Shown here: positions 25,632 to 35,789 of the stretch, in pieces
How the letters are laid out: every line of letters begins with the position of its first letter
Position numbering within the stretch: position 1 is the stretch's first letter
Source: Mesobacillus sp. AQ2
GTDB lineage: Bacteria; Bacillota; Bacilli; Bacillales; Cytobacillaceae
Length of the DNA: 64,000 nucleotides
Reading direction: 5' to 3'
Assembly (NCBI RefSeq): GCF_030122805.1
Contig: NZ_CP126080.1
Coordinates: 4,221,501 to 4,285,500, forward strand
Translations under genes and position numbers: made by a program
Notes under the pieces: generated by a model
The model's input: the letters and a program-made list of their open reading frames with translations, nothing else
Database searches by the model: none
What the model was told of the DNA's origin: nothing

Positions 25632-28091
25632 CTATTTCAGAAATGCATTATAGTAACGTGTCATCGCAACTGCAAAGTCTCCGCGTGTGTTTTTTGCAGT
25701 TGGGCTGAAGCTTGCTGTTACTTTTGGTTTTAAATCGTATGGACCCTGTGTTACAGCGAAGTTCGCATTTAGGATGTTCAGGTCCAGCGCCATCTGAACA
25801 TAGCCTTTCAGATGTTCCGGAACTTCTGCTGCATCTGAAATGGCAATTCTCTCATCATTATACTGTACGGTCAGCTGGCCATCGAATTCTTCCGCCTCTT
25901 TTTGCATGCCCAATGCCTGGACGAGTGAGTATGCCAATTCTGCGCGAGTCACGCCATCCTTTGGCGCAAATTTGCCTGTTGCTTTAGGAAGAATGACTCC
26001 GTTCTGGATATGCTGCTGATCCCGGAAGGAGGCTCCTTTGGCAGTTGCTGCTTCAATGAATGGAATGTCTGAGCTTGAAACATCCGTGAAACTTGGGGCT
26101 GCTGGGAGTGATTGCTTGATTTCTGCTCCCATTACCAGGTATTTTGCCAGCTCAGCTCTTGTTAAAAGTGCATCAGGTTTGAAGGCGCCATTCGAGAAGC
26201 CATCAAATAAACGCTCGCCCACCCCCATTTTAATTGCTTCAGCTGCTGGGTGTCCGGCAATATCATTCAATCCGGAGAAACCGCTGACCTTCGTGAACGC
26301 CATCTCTCCTTTTACCGTTTCTGGAAGAGCCAGGCCTAGCGGATTGGCATCTGCCCCGCGAAGCCCGCGGATTTCAGCCTTCCATGCACCAGGTACAGGT
26401 GATGTGACCGATACGGTGCGGTCATAGTAGAGCGGGAACAGCAGGCTTACACCTGAGCTGTATTCCTTGCCGTCCGGAGCAATCAGCACCAGGTTGATTG
26501 GATTGCCCGTTTGCTCCATCAGACCCGCTCCGTCTACTTTTGCCACAATGCTGGACATGCCTTCTTCGACAGTGAATTCATATTTGTTATCCGAAATAAA
26601 TGTGAGCGGATTATAATCAACTGAAAATTCCTTTCGCTCCGTTGATGAATCAACATTGCTATAGAATGTCTGGGTTGAGTTCAGGGTTGATCCATAGGCA
26701 GTATCATTGAATGCCTGATCGATGGCTGCATAGGCATTCACATAACCTGCACCGACCTCCCATGTTTCATAGCCTGGCATATTCGTAGCGGTCTGTTCAA
26801 GGATGGATTTGATTTCATCCGGTGACAACTGTGGATTCGCATCGAGCATCAAAGCGACGATCCCGGCAACATGTGGCGTCGCCATTGAGGTCCCGCTCAT
26901 GGTTGTGTAATAAGGCAGGTAAGCAGTCTCGATTGTTTGCGCATCCTGGTCGGCTGACAGGCTTGATACCGGCGCGAGGACACGGGTTGAAACGATATCT
27001 ACCCCCGGAGCCGTCACTGTCGGTTCATCCTTCCATGTCCATTCCTTGCCATTCATTGTAAAAGTACCGCCGACACCCTTTGTTCCCCTTGAAGAAAAAT
27101 CAGCCAGTGTGCCATCTTTGACTCCGGCCGCAACGGAAATGACCCATGGAGCTTTAGCGTACGGATTATGAGTGTTCTCCCCGGGACCTTCATTTCCTGC
27201 CGCAAAGAGAACTGTGATGCCGCGGTCGTGCGCTTTTTTGCTGGCAATATTGATCGGATCATTTGGATCGAAGTCACCTGATGAACCCCATGAATTCGTG
27301 ATGACACGGATATTGTACTGTGATTGATGAGTGATCGCGTAGTCAAAACCGCCGATTCCATCAAGGACGAATAATGCCGCTCCTGAGCCATAGCCAATCA
27401 AGTCAGCGCCAGGTGCTGCACCTTCATATTTGCCGCCTGACATCGCCCCCGTTCCGCCAACCGTTCCGGCAACATGTGTACCATGTCCTGAGTTCGAGTC
27501 AGTGTTGGGGACATTTTCCTGGTAGCTGATTGGCAGCAATCCCGGAGCCAGTGCATTCAGATTTGTCTGGGCCATTACATTCTGGACCAGATTTTTACCC
27601 AATTCGTGGTCCTTATGCGTTCCGTCAATGCCACTGTCGTTCACGACGACACCTACTCCTTTTCCTGAAACCGGCAGTCCTCCATTTGCTTTCCGGAAGC
27701 TGTCGTCTGTCCTTGCTTTATCGACGCCGGTGATCGCTGTGGCATCTGCGTTGAAGTAAGAGAGCTTCTTGTTCATATAGATTGATTGAACTTCCGGATT
27801 TGCCGCCAGCTGCTCAATCTGATCCTTTGTCGCGATGACCCCGGCAATCGGCAGGGACTTCATGCTTACTCCCGTTTCAATTCCGAGCGTTTTTAACAGA
27901 GATAGCTGGGAGCTTGTTGGTGCGCTGTCCCCCTTGAAAGTGACAATGACTTGCAGTGAACTTGCCATGTCAAACGCCTTGGTGACAAGCGGGTCAATTA
28001 CCGCAAGACTGCTCGCCTTCCCCTGTGGAACGGCAAAAAACGGCATAAACAGCAGGAATGCCAGCAACAGATACATAAAACGTTTCATCAT
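25632..28091 (-). CDS. Secreted S8 subtilisin-like protease with C-terminal SLH region
   Basis: An 819-residue exported protease. A signal peptide ends near residue 27 (PQGKASS) and a propeptide-like segment reaches ~125. The S8 catalytic triad is D152 (NDSGIDG), H203 (SGHGTH) and S402 (SGTSMA), with N300 (AAGN) for the oxyanion hole. A beta-sandwich region spans ~470-610. The last ~200 residues hold three S-layer-homology-like repeats (FSNGAFKPDALLTRAELAKY; TGKFAPKDGVTRAELAYS; a weaker third), which usually anchor proteins to pyruvylated wall polymers. It is a paralogue of the next gene upstream, from tandem duplication. Confidence 0.93.
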   Translation of the reverse strand: MMKRFMYLLLAFLLFMPFFAVPQGKASSLAVIDPLVTKAFDMASSLQVIVTFKGDSAPTSSQLSLLKTLGIETGVSMKSLPIAGVIATKDQIEQLAANPEVQSIYMNKKLSYFNADATAITGVDKARTDDSFRKANGGLPVSGKGVGVVVNDSGIDGTHKDHELGKNLVQNVMAQTNLNALAPGLLPISYQENVPNTDSNSGHGTHVAGTVGGTGAMSGGKYEGAAPGADLIGYGSGAALFVLDGIGGFDYAITHQSQYNIRVITNSWGSSGDFDPNDPINIASKKAHDRGITVLFAAGNEGPGENTHNPYAKAPWVISVAAGVKDGTLADFSSRGTKGVGGTFTMNGKEWTWKDEPTVTAPGVDIVSTRVLAPVSSLSADQDAQTIETAYLPYYTTMSGTSMATPHVAGIVALMLDANPQLSPDEIKSILEQTATNMPGYETWEVGAGYVNAYAAIDQAFNDTAYGSTLNSTQTFYSNVDSSTERKEFSVDYNPLTFISDNKYEFTVEEGMSSIVAKVDGAGLMEQTGNPINLVLIAPDGKEYSSGVSLLFPLYYDRTVSVTSPVPGAWKAEIRGLRGADANPLGLALPETVKGEMAFTKVSGFSGLNDIAGHPAAEAIKMGVGERLFDGFSNGAFKPDALLTRAELAKYLVMGAEIKQSLPAAPSFTDVSSSDIPFIEAATAKGASFRDQQHIQNGVILPKATGKFAPKDGVTRAELAYSLVQALGMQKEAEEFDGQLTVQYNDERIAISDAAEVPEHLKGYVQMALDLNILNANFAVTQGPYDLKPKVTASFSPTAKNTRGDFAVAMTRYYNAFLK

Positions 28092-28288
28092 ATTCTCCTC
28101 TCACTATATTAAAATTTTGAATATTCCTAACTTAATTATCATGAAATCCCTGCTGCAAAACTATTCTTCTAAGGTTATAAACTTTATTTCCGGAATGTCT
28201 ATTTTGGCATCGTACAAAAGTTGTAGATGGAGTAGTGCAGACGTAAGATGCGCGTCATTCGCTAGTTTTTTTCTCACTTCAGCATTGC

Positions 28289-28318
28289 AAAAATCTCCCT
28301 CGCAACGGCAAGGGAGAT
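28289..28318 (-). terminator. Terminator of the upstream subtilase gene
   Basis: On the minus strand ATCTCCCTTGCC and GCGAGGGAGAT arms are followed by TTTTTGC, lying 11 bp past the stop. Confidence 0.85.
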
Positions 28319-28328
28319 CAACTAATCA

Positions 28329-29756
28329 TCACTTTTTCATTTTAAAAGCTGCATCTACCGCTTTATAAGCGTTCACATAACCGGCGCCGACTTCCCACTC
28401 AGCGTAATCCGGCATTGCTGTGGCGGTGTTTTCAAGGATTGATTTTACCTCGGAAGGTGACAGCAACGGGTTTGCCTCCAGCATAAGAGCAATGATGCCG
28501 GCGACGTGCGGTGCGGCCATCGATGTTCCGCTCATCGTTGTGTAATAAGGCAGGTATGCCGGCTCTATATATTCAGCGTCAGAGGTTGCTCCAAGCGCCA
28601 CGAGGGGGCTGATGACTCTGGTTGAAATGATGTCGACTCCTGGTGATGTCACTGTCGGCTGATCGATCCATTTCCATGTCTGGCCGTCGACAGTGACGGT
28701 TCCTCCCCGGCCCTCTTCGCCGCGTGATGAAAAGTCGGCGAGCTTTCCTGATTTATCCCCGGCTGCAACGGTCACTGCCCATGGTGCCTTTTTGTAATTC
28801 CCGGAAATCGTTTTTGATTCCGGACCAGAATTCCCGGCGGAGAATACTGTCACGATTCCGCGGTCGTACAGTTTTTTTGTTGCGATATTAATAGGATTGT
28901 ATGGATCAAAGTCAGTTCCGGCGTCACCCGTGTCTCCCCAGGAATTCGTGATGACGCGGATATTGTACTGCTGCTGATGGGTCAGCGCATAATCAAATCC
29001 GCCAAGAGTATCAAGCATTGCAACCGCTGCGCCTGATCCATAGCCAATCAGGTTCGCGCCAGGAGCAACCCCTTCATATTTTCCTCCAGACATTTCGCCA
29101 GTTCCGCCTACAATACCAGCTACATGTGTGCCATGGCCGGAACTTGAATCAGTGTTTGGGACATTTTCAATATATGAAATAGGCAAAAGCGTGCTTAGTG
29201 CATTCAGGTTGGTGGATCCCAGCACATTCTGGACGAGATGGCTGCCGAATTCCAGATCCTGATGCGTTCCGTCGACCCCGCTGTCATTGATGACGACGCC
29301 AATCCCCTTGCCAGTGACCGGCAAGCCGCCGTTCAGCTTTCTCATTGTGTCATCTGTTCGAACCTGGTCAACGCCGGTGAGATCCGTAGCTTCGGCGTTT
29401 TCGTACTCCAGCTTTTTGTTCAAATAGATTGAAACCACCTGGTCACTTTGAGCAAGCTGATCAATCTGCGATTTTGTCGCGAGAATTCCCGCGATTGGCA
29501 ATTTGTTCAGCGTCAGGCCCTTCGTGATGCCAAGCTTCTCCAAAAGATTTACCTGCTCCGGCATGACCCCTTCATCACTATTAAAAGTGACGATTGCTTC
29601 GACCGGCGTGATGCTCTTCAGCAGGGTTTCTGTCAGTTCAGAGTCCACAACTGCTGTACCAGGCTCAACTGCCTTAGTCGCTGTCCCTGGAACCATCGCA
29701 GCAAAGACTGTCGCGGCCGTGAGAATAAATGATAAAAATGCAGCTTTTAACTTCAT
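28329..29756 (-). CDS. Secreted S8 subtilisin-like protease (no SLH region)
   Basis: A 475-residue paralogue of the neighbouring protease. It has a signal peptide (KLKAAFLSFILTAATVFAA) and a propeptide-like region to ~130. The triad is D158, H208 and S412, with N309 in SAGN. It ends directly after the catalytic domain at the AYKAVDAAF helix, the position where its neighbour continues into its beta-sandwich and SLH parts. The ATG at 29756 follows AAGGGG. Each gene has its own terminator, so they are probably separate transcripts. Confidence 0.93.
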   Translation of the reverse strand: MKLKAAFLSFILTAATVFAAMVPGTATKAVEPGTAVVDSELTETLLKSITPVEAIVTFNSDEGVMPEQVNLLEKLGITKGLTLNKLPIAGILATKSQIDQLAQSDQVVSIYLNKKLEYENAEATDLTGVDQVRTDDTMRKLNGGLPVTGKGIGVVINDSGVDGTHQDLEFGSHLVQNVLGSTNLNALSTLLPISYIENVPNTDSSSGHGTHVAGIVGGTGEMSGGKYEGVAPGANLIGYGSGAAVAMLDTLGGFDYALTHQQQYNIRVITNSWGDTGDAGTDFDPYNPINIATKKLYDRGIVTVFSAGNSGPESKTISGNYKKAPWAVTVAAGDKSGKLADFSSRGEEGRGGTVTVDGQTWKWIDQPTVTSPGVDIISTRVISPLVALGATSDAEYIEPAYLPYYTTMSGTSMAAPHVAGIIALMLEANPLLSPSEVKSILENTATAMPDYAEWEVGAGYVNAYKAVDAAFKMKK

Positions 29757-29887
29757 TAATTTTTCAGCCCCTTATTTTTTTCTTAATATTCCCATAATAT
29801 TTACACGAAAACCATTCTGCATTGGGTTTAAAAAATGATATCTTCTGTACTAATCTTCGATACTACCAAAGTAGTATCTAAAGAACA

Positions 29888-30005
29888 AAAAGCGCAAGCG
29901 CCTTGTTCAGCCCCGACAAGCGCTGGAGGGCCTGACAGTGAAGTCGTTCTTTGACTTCATTGGCAGGACCGAAGCGTCTCGAGGGGCTAGGCGCTGGAGC
30001 TGGAT
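29888..30005. repeat. Dispersed 118-bp hairpin repeat (R1), copy 2
   Basis: Near-identical to 7815-7933 and in the same orientation, between the subtilase gene and the response regulator terminator. The central stem differs from copy 1 at paired positions: CCTG/CAGG replaces CCGC/GCGG, so pairing is kept. The rest of 29757-30061 shows nothing else I can identify. Confidence 0.85.
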
Positions 30006-30061
30006 TAAAACACCCATATGCAGTTATCCACACAAAAATGCTTTTATAATTTCCTATACAA

Positions 30062-30091
30062 AGAAAAAGAGCCCTCGTCATGAGGACTCTC
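30062..30091 (-). terminator. Terminator of the two-component operon
   Basis: AGAGTCCTC and GAGGGCTCT arms on the minus strand are followed by TTTTTC, right after the response regulator stop. Confidence 0.8.
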
Positions 30092-30092
30092 T

Positions 30093-30749
30093 TTATACTC
30101 CGCTTGATGTCGGCGGGATTGGTACGAGCTGATGCTGGACAGCATGGATGACAACCTGTGAACGGCTCTTGACGTTCAGCTTTTTGAAAATTTTGCTGAC
30201 GTGGATTTTCACCGTTTTGTCGCTGATGAACAGGCGGTCGGCAATTTCTTTGTTGCTGAGGCCTTCGACCAGACATAGAAGCACCTCTTTTTCGCGCTCA
30301 GTCAGGGTCGTGTCCTCCTGCTCTGTTTGTTTTTGCTGGTGAAAGGCGAGCAGTTTCCTGGTCATCGAGGGATGAATGACCGATTCGCCGCGGGCGACGG
30401 TCCTGATCGCTTCGACGACCTGGTCGGATGGCGCGTCCTTCAATAAATATCCATCCGCTCCTTCGCGGATTGCGGACATGAAGTATTCCTCGTGGCTATG
30501 CATCGTCAGCACAAGAATTTTGATATTCGGGTATTTCTTTTTTAAAATGCCAGTGACTTCGACACCATTTTTCATCGGCATGTTGATATCCATCAAAATC
30601 ATATCCGGCTGACAATTTTCCACCTTCAAAAGGGCATCATCCCCGGAAACAGCTTCACCGACGACTTCGATATCTTCTTCAACGGACAGGATGTTTCGCA
30701 GCCCATCGCGCAGTACAGCATGGTCATCCACTAGCATGAGCCTGATCAT
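30093..30749 (-). CDS. NarL/LuxR-family response regulator
   Basis: A 218-residue regulator. The receiver domain (1-120) has acidic pocket DD at 8-9, phospho-acceptor D54 (MDINMP), T82 (VLTMHS) and K104 (LLKDAP). The C-terminal LuxR-type helix-turn-helix (150-205) shows [22 protein letters not shown] and [15 protein letters not shown]. It overlaps the kinase gene by 26 bp, so the pair is translationally coupled. The signal and target genes are not evident; the adjacent ABC permease genes are candidates only by position. Confidence 0.92.
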   Translation of the reverse strand: MIRLMLVDDHAVLRDGLRNILSVEEDIEVVGEAVSGDDALLKVENCQPDMILMDINMPMKNGVEVTGILKKKYPNIKILVLTMHSHEEYFMSAIREGADGYLLKDAPSDQVVEAIRTVARGESVIHPSMTRKLLAFHQQKQTEQEDTTLTEREKEVLLCLVEGLSNKEIADRLFISDKTVKIHVSKIFKKLNVKSRSQVVIHAVQHQLVPIPPTSSGV

Positions 30750-32571
30750 GTATGTTTTCCCCCTCGATTCCCATTCTAGGAACGGTGATGCTCACTTCCG
30801 TTCCCGAGCCTTCCTTGCTGTCGATCTGCAGGGAAGCGTTGATTTTTTCAGCAGCATCGTTCATCTGCAGGATGCCGAAATGCGGCTGGTTCCTCGCCTT
30901 GAGCATTGCCTGGAACAGAGAGAACCCTTTTCCTTCATCCTTGATTTTTAAAAGGATATGCTCCGTTTGATAGCTTAAGAGAACCTCTGCCTTCATTGCC
31001 TGTGAGTGCTTGATGGCATTGTGCAGGCTCTCCTGGAAGGTGTCGAACAGAACCTTTTCGACCATCGGGCTAAGCTCCTGCTCCTTGCCTCTGATCTCGA
31101 ATTCGATATCCATCTTGTATTCCTTCTGGACAGCTTCGATTTTCCGCAAAATCGCTTCTGCCAGGGTCGCTTTCTGCGTCGGATATGGACGCAATGCATA
31201 AATCGACTCGCGGACCTCCTTCAGGCTTTCCCTGAGGCCGCTGACACTTTCGTCCACAAGCTTCCTTGTTTCTTCTGGGTTTTTCGTGAACTTCTTACCC
31301 GCGGTCTCAAGCTTCATGACCGCCCCGGCAAGAGTCTGAGCCACACCGTCATGGATATCGCGGGCAATCCGGTTCCGTTCTTCAAGGACAATCCGCTTTT
31401 CCTTTTCAGTAAAAAGCATCCTTGTTTTGATAATGACAGCAAGCTGGTTGGCCAGTGTCGCAATTGATTGGACATCATGGTCCTCAAAGCTTTTCGTCCG
31501 GCTCCTCGCGACGATGAACATCCCGATTGTTTCATTCTCGATGACAAGCGGTGAGTAGACGAACGCCTTCACGTCATCTTCAAAACACGCAGCTGCCACA
31601 CCGCCATCTTTTTTGCGGTCATTATAGACAACAGGACTGCGCATGCCGTCAAATTCAGCAAACGCCTCTGATGGCAGCTCGCAATTCAATATGGTCCTCC
31701 CATCTTTGAAGCTAAGCTCCCATTCGCCATCCCGTTTAATCCATAATGAACTTGCCTCTGCTCCAATCAATTCGTTGAAGCTGCCGCTTAATGCCGACAG
31801 CCAGTCTTGTGAAGGAAGCATCTGGTTCAACTCGGAGGTGATTGAAAAAAGCAGCTTCAATCGGTTCTTCTCCCTTTTCAGCCTGGCAACCGTCGCGCTC
31901 AAAAGGGAAATCCCGACAAGCGGCGAGAAAAAGAAGAAGTAGGCAAAGACATCGATTTCACCGCGGTTTTGGCTGCCGACGACATAAAGGGTAATGCCGT
32001 AAATCAATGAAATTGCCGCACTATTCATTTCTGTGATCGTTTTTTGCTTCCAAACTTTAAACGAATAATGCTGCGGCCTGATGAAAAGGACGAGGTCGAC
32101 AATCACATTGTTTACCAGTACATAGACTGCCAACAGGAAAAGATAACCCAGCATTCCCTGGAAAATCGGTGCGGGTGCAATTATCGCAAGCAAAGGCTCC
32201 ATTACAGGCAAAAGCATGGCGGCAGAGTAAAAGCTCAGCACCAGCTGGGCGGGGTTGAACAAAACCGTCCGAAGCGGTCTTCTATGGATGATGTTCACGA
32301 TCAGGACGGCAGCTGCATAAGCAATCGCAGTATACGAAAATCCATACAGCAAGAACAACACGTAGACCACGGGAAATGTGATGGCTGTATGGCCCCTCCA
32401 CACCGGCATTGGGTAGTACTCGCTAATAAGCAGGAATAAGAACAGAAGTGCAAAAACAACCGCTTCAGCAGGCAATTCTATTTTTACAAATGAATAAAGG
32501 ATGAGTACCCAGCCAAGCAGTGTAACTGAATTCATGAACAGCTTCGCATACCACTCCCTTTTTTGTTTCAC
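30724..32571 (-). CDS. Membrane sensor histidine kinase with GAF domain (HisKA_3)
   Basis: About 615 residues. The N-terminal ~235 residues hold seven or eight transmembrane helices. A GAF-like domain spans ~250-390. The HisKA_3 phospho-acceptor motif [11 protein letters not shown] has its His near residue 407-410, and an HATPase_c domain ends the protein ([17 protein letters not shown]). It should autophosphorylate and signal to the overlapping response regulator. I prefer GTG at 32571 because ATAGGGGTGA gives ideal spacing; the GTG at 32580 lies inside that Shine-Dalgarno. The stimulus is unknown. Confidence 0.9.
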   Translation of the reverse strand: MKQKREWYAKLFMNSVTLLGWVLILYSFVKIELPAEAVVFALLFLFLLISEYYPMPVWRGHTAITFPVVYVLFLLYGFSYTAIAYAAAVLIVNIIHRRPLRTVLFNPAQLVLSFYSAAMLLPVMEPLLAIIAPAPIFQGMLGYLFLLAVYVLVNNVIVDLVLFIRPQHYSFKVWKQKTITEMNSAAISLIYGITLYVVGSQNRGEIDVFAYFFFFSPLVGISLLSATVARLKREKNRLKLLFSITSELNQMLPSQDWLSALSGSFNELIGAEASSLWIKRDGEWELSFKDGRTILNCELPSEAFAEFDGMRSPVVYNDRKKDGGVAAACFEDDVKAFVYSPLVIENETIGMFIVARSRTKSFEDHDVQSIATLANQLAVIIKTRMLFTEKEKRIVLEERNRIARDIHDGVAQTLAGAVMKLETAGKKFTKNPEETRKLVDESVSGLRESLKEVRESIYALRPYPTQKATLAEAILRKIEAVQKEYKMDIEFEIRGKEQELSPMVEKVLFDTFQESLHNAIKHSQAMKAEVLLSYQTEHILLKIKDEGKGFSLFQAMLKARNQPHFGILQMNDAAEKINASLQIDSKEGSGTEVSITVPRMGIEGENIHDQAHASG

Positions 32572-32641
32572 TTGTTTCACCCCTATCGCGTTTAGAATTT
32601 TCAGTTAATTAATTTTATAACGACAGGTTCTATATTACAAA

Positions 32642-32690
32642 TAAAACCCATTCACTGGCCGAATGGGGGTGCCACTAGCCAATGAATGGG
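32642..32690 (-). terminator. Long hairpin terminator of the permease pair
   Basis: CCCATTCACTGGC (32647-32659) and GCCAATGAATGGG (32678-32690) form a 13-bp stem with one internal mismatch region, followed on the minus strand by TTTTATTTG. It lies about 95 bp past the permease stop. Confidence 0.65.
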
Positions 32691-32784
32691 CCAAACTCAT
32701 ATAGAGTTTCGTTGAACACTATTATGACAAAAGCTTTGGAAAATGACTATTCATCAAACGGGGTATTTTTATAGTACAAAAGTG

Positions 32785-33714
32785 TTATGTCCCCTTGTTC
32801 TTCCTTACCATATCCTTATGGCTGAAAAAGTCGCTCAGGGCCTTGTTAATCATTGCCACACTCAGGGCGGTCATGGCGAAAAACAGGATTGGCACATAGA
32901 CAATCCATTCATATGCAAGCATAAAGCGCTTGTTCAGGCCGATCAATCCAGACCATTCATGGGTGACCGAGGAAGGCGGCCCTTCGCCCAAGATCGTCCC
33001 GCCGAAGAGGACGAGCATGACACCAAGGTGGACAAGCAGCGTAAGCACCTGCAGGAATTGCTGGCCAAACATCAATATCCATTCTTCATAAAGCTGCGGA
33101 AGGATGTGCTTGAAATAGATATGGCGCTTGCTTCCTCCCAGTGTAATGGCTGACTCGATGAATTCCTCCTTCCAAATGCGGCGCTTTTGCTCAATCAGCT
33201 GGACAGTCAAGGCCGGCAGCGCGATCAATACCAAAATGATGAATTCATAGACCACCCTGACCCATAAAGGGTGATTGAAGCCGTTGATCGTATACATGAC
33301 GACCGTGGCCAGCAGGAAGTAGGCAATCAGCGTCTGTGGGAAAAATGACAAAGGCTCGGCAATCGCTTTTAGCAGCTTGAAGATCCGTTCCGGGACCCTG
33401 AAAAGGAAATAACTGAGCACAACCGATAAAACCATCCTTAAAAAAGCGACAATCAAGACGATGCCGATTGAATATTTCGCTCCCTCAATGACCGTATGGA
33501 GCATATCATAGCCATACATGTCCGACCCCAAAACAAAAACATCAAATGGCGGATACGGCGGAGCCTTGTCCAGGCTTCCATCTTCATTGTAGACGAAAGG
33601 AACCTGCCTGATTTTCCCGTCGTTCACAACGGTGTTCAAAATGCTCAGGACCAGAAGAATCGTCAAAAAAGATACTCCAAATATGAATTTCTTCGTTTTC
33701 AGCAATTTGCTCAT
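32785..33714 (-). CDS. Opp/Dpp-type ABC transporter permease (OppC-like)
   Basis: A 309-residue membrane protein. An N-terminal anchor helix (FIFGVSFLTILLVLSIL) is followed by a periplasmic-type loop (residues ~30-80) and about five helices. The EAA-type loop FIESAITLGGSKRHIYFKHI contacts the ATPase. It overlaps its OppB-like partner gene by 4 bp (ATGA). No ATPase or substrate-binding protein gene lies next to the pair, so it must use a subunit encoded elsewhere. The substrate is unknown. Confidence 0.8.
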   Translation of the reverse strand: MSKLLKTKKFIFGVSFLTILLVLSILNTVVNDGKIRQVPFVYNEDGSLDKAPPYPPFDVFVLGSDMYGYDMLHTVIEGAKYSIGIVLIVAFLRMVLSVVLSYFLFRVPERIFKLLKAIAEPLSFFPQTLIAYFLLATVVMYTINGFNHPLWVRVVYEFIILVLIALPALTVQLIEQKRRIWKEEFIESAITLGGSKRHIYFKHILPQLYEEWILMFGQQFLQVLTLLVHLGVMLVLFGGTILGEGPPSSVTHEWSGLIGLNKRFMLAYEWIVYVPILFFAMTALSVAMINKALSDFFSHKDMVRKNKGT

Positions 33715-34559
33715 AAGGTTAACCTTCTAAAATCTATTAGTCTGTAAATCAGGAAAAACGGCGTGAAAAATAGAATGCAGCTAAACACGAATAGTTCGAC
33801 GGATATATGCTTGATATTGAACAGCATCAAACCGTCCAGGTTAAATATGTATTCAACCATGACAAGCGTTGAAAGCATCATCCAGACAATCGTCTTGAAG
33901 TGACCCTGCAAATCCTGGCTGATATTGCGGAGCACATGGACATTCAGCATATAAAAATACGACAGGCCTTTTGCTTTTGCCAGCAAAATGTACTGCTGAT
34001 CCAATTCTTCAAAGATTTTAAGGACGATAATCTGCGTCAGGAACAGAAAAAGCGGCAGGCTCAGGCTGATCAGCGGCAGCAGGAAAGCCTGGTGATCGGT
34101 TCCAAGCGAAGTCGTCTGGACGAATTTCACGCCAAAGGTCTTAAAAACCCAGATCACTACCGCCTGCAGCAGGAACATCCATAGCACATCAGGAACGGAC
34201 CGGATGATTTCTATGAAGCTTAGAATATAGTCTTTTTGCTTTTCAAAAAAGAGAACGAGCAAATAGGACAGCAGGAACGCCGCAGCTGTGGCCGCGATAA
34301 GAGCCGTGCCCAATGTCGTCATCGAATAGAAAAAGCGGCCCATCACCGCCGGCAGCATCTCATGCTGGCCATTGTATGTCAGGCCAGTCAATGTGAAAAT
34401 CTTGATGGCAAGGTCCTTTATGCTTTTGAAATATCCTTCCGTATCAAAGGTCAAATCCCTCAGGAGGACTGGCAGACTGCCGATGAAGATGAAAATGAGC
34501 ACACCCGATATGTATTGCACCACAATTTGGAGAAGACACAATATCACTTTTCTAACCAT
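33711..34559 (-). CDS. Opp/Dpp-type ABC transporter permease (OppB-like)
   Basis: A 282-residue membrane protein with about six helices. The EAA loop (YILLAKAKGLSYFYMLNVHVLRN, given here as a region near residue 200) matches OppB/DppB permeases. The start is the ATG at 34559 (MVRKVILC) after GAGGGGGTTG; an upstream in-frame start at 34634 has no good Shine-Dalgarno. It is the first gene of a two-permease operon following two small membrane-protein genes on the same strand. Confidence 0.8.
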   Translation of the reverse strand: MVRKVILCLLQIVVQYISGVLIFIFIGSLPVLLRDLTFDTEGYFKSIKDLAIKIFTLTGLTYNGQHEMLPAVMGRFFYSMTTLGTALIAATAAAFLLSYLLVLFFEKQKDYILSFIEIIRSVPDVLWMFLLQAVVIWVFKTFGVKFVQTTSLGTDHQAFLLPLISLSLPLFLFLTQIIVLKIFEELDQQYILLAKAKGLSYFYMLNVHVLRNISQDLQGHFKTIVWMMLSTLVMVEYIFNLDGLMLFNIKHISVELFVFSCILFFTPFFLIYRLIDFRRLTL

Positions 34560-34630
34560 ATTTTCAACCCCCTCATCTCCAAACTTACCCATTAAATTAT
34601 AATGGACTGCCGTATTAATTTCCAGTTTTT

Positions 34631-35122
34631 TCATGATCCTCTCTTTTTCACGCTCAAATAGTAAAACATAATCATCAAGCTTTGCGAAAACAGATAAATC
34701 GGGAATGACCAGTGCATTTTATAGCCTTTATCAAAATGGAACAGGCCGACCTTTAGGCCAATCCATTCCAATACAATCGAAACAGCAGACCAGACAAGGA
34801 GGTAAGGAATGATTTTCATACGCCTGATATTCCATTTTTGATAAAAATAGATAAAAAAGTAACTATACGGACCATACATGATGTAACTGAGGAAGTCGAT
34901 GAACTGATACGAAGACGTATCGTTTACATCATAGAAGTCCCAGGGTTTTATGCTGATTGTGTGGTCGTAGAACAGGCCGATGTATATGCCGAAAATATAG
35001 TAACCCATCACCTCCAGCTTGCTGAAGACTTTCGGTGCGAACCAAATCGCAGCATTCATGACAATGATGCTGATGATGACAAACCACTCATTTTCATTAA
35101 ACGCCCTATCATAAACTTTCAT
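34631..35122 (-). CDS. Small polytopic membrane protein, possibly CBO0543-like
   Basis: About 163 residues with five hydrophobic helices, rich in Tyr/Trp/Phe, e.g. the MYGPYSYFFIYFYQKW segment. I think it belongs with CBO0543-type Bacillus membrane proteins, but this rests on general resemblance. The ATG at 35122 follows GGAG and overlaps the upstream gene by 14 bp. The function is unknown. Confidence 0.6.
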   Translation of the reverse strand: MKVYDRAFNENEWFVIISIIVMNAAIWFAPKVFSKLEVMGYYIFGIYIGLFYDHTISIKPWDFYDVNDTSSYQFIDFLSYIMYGPYSYFFIYFYQKWNIRRMKIIPYLLVWSAVSIVLEWIGLKVGLFHFDKGYKMHWSFPIYLFSQSLMIMFYYLSVKKRGS

Positions 35123-35591
35123 TATCAACATTCTCCATTGGTTTAAAAATTGAAATGATCTTAAAAACGGCAATCCCACTGAGCAGGAAACCGGCATTCA
35201 ACAAAGTGGTATAGAAAAAGTTCCATTTTATATAGGTGATAAGGTCAAAATCAACCGCTAGCTTATGGAGAGCAAGCAAGACCCCAAGAGCGATAAAAAA
35301 AGCAGTCATTTTTGAACCCCACGCAACAGCACGGACATAAAAATTGATAAAAATAATGGTCATTAACGGAGTCAATAAATCCCGGCACAAAAGTAAACAA
35401 ATGAAAAGCCAGGAATCCTCTGTCATTCTGTACAGGCCCCACTCCAGTGCCAACAGCGTCAAACATTGGCGCGTAATGATCGCAACCACCATGAAAATGA
35501 TTCCATTCTCCAGAAAACTGAGCGGCTTGCGCAAATGGTACGTAAAATGCAGGATCAGAATAGATATCGTTAGATAAATCGATAAAGCCAT
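35109..35591 (-). CDS. Small polytopic membrane protein of unknown function
   Basis: A 160-residue protein with about five hydrophobic helices (LSIYLTISILILHFTYHL; FMVVAIITRQCLTLLAL; LTPLMTIIFINFYV; and two more), ending in a charged tail. I do not recognise the family. It is the first gene of a minus-strand set leading through a second small membrane protein to the permease pair. It is divergent from the multicopper oxidase gene. Confidence 0.6.
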   Translation of the reverse strand: MALSIYLTISILILHFTYHLRKPLSFLENGIIFMVVAIITRQCLTLLALEWGLYRMTEDSWLFICLLLCRDLLTPLMTIIFINFYVRAVAWGSKMTAFFIALGVLLALHKLAVDFDLITYIKWNFFYTTLLNAGFLLSGIAVFKIISIFKPMENVDNESL

Positions 35592-35789
35592 AATGACATC
35601 CTCTTTGAATGAATTTACTTCTTAGCAGTGCCCAGTCTGATGGGATACTATCCTTTCTAAAGAAAAAGATCATAATCCATGAAAAATGCACATTTTGCTG
35701 ATAGGTTCTATATGACGCTTTTAAAATACAGGATGAGGTATTATAAATACAATAAAAAAAATTAAGCATACATCAAGGGAGGCGCAAAA

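Noticed and set aside
32642..32690. Small RNA gene
   Set aside because: A hairpin followed by a T run on the minus strand past a minus-strand gene is more simply a terminator.
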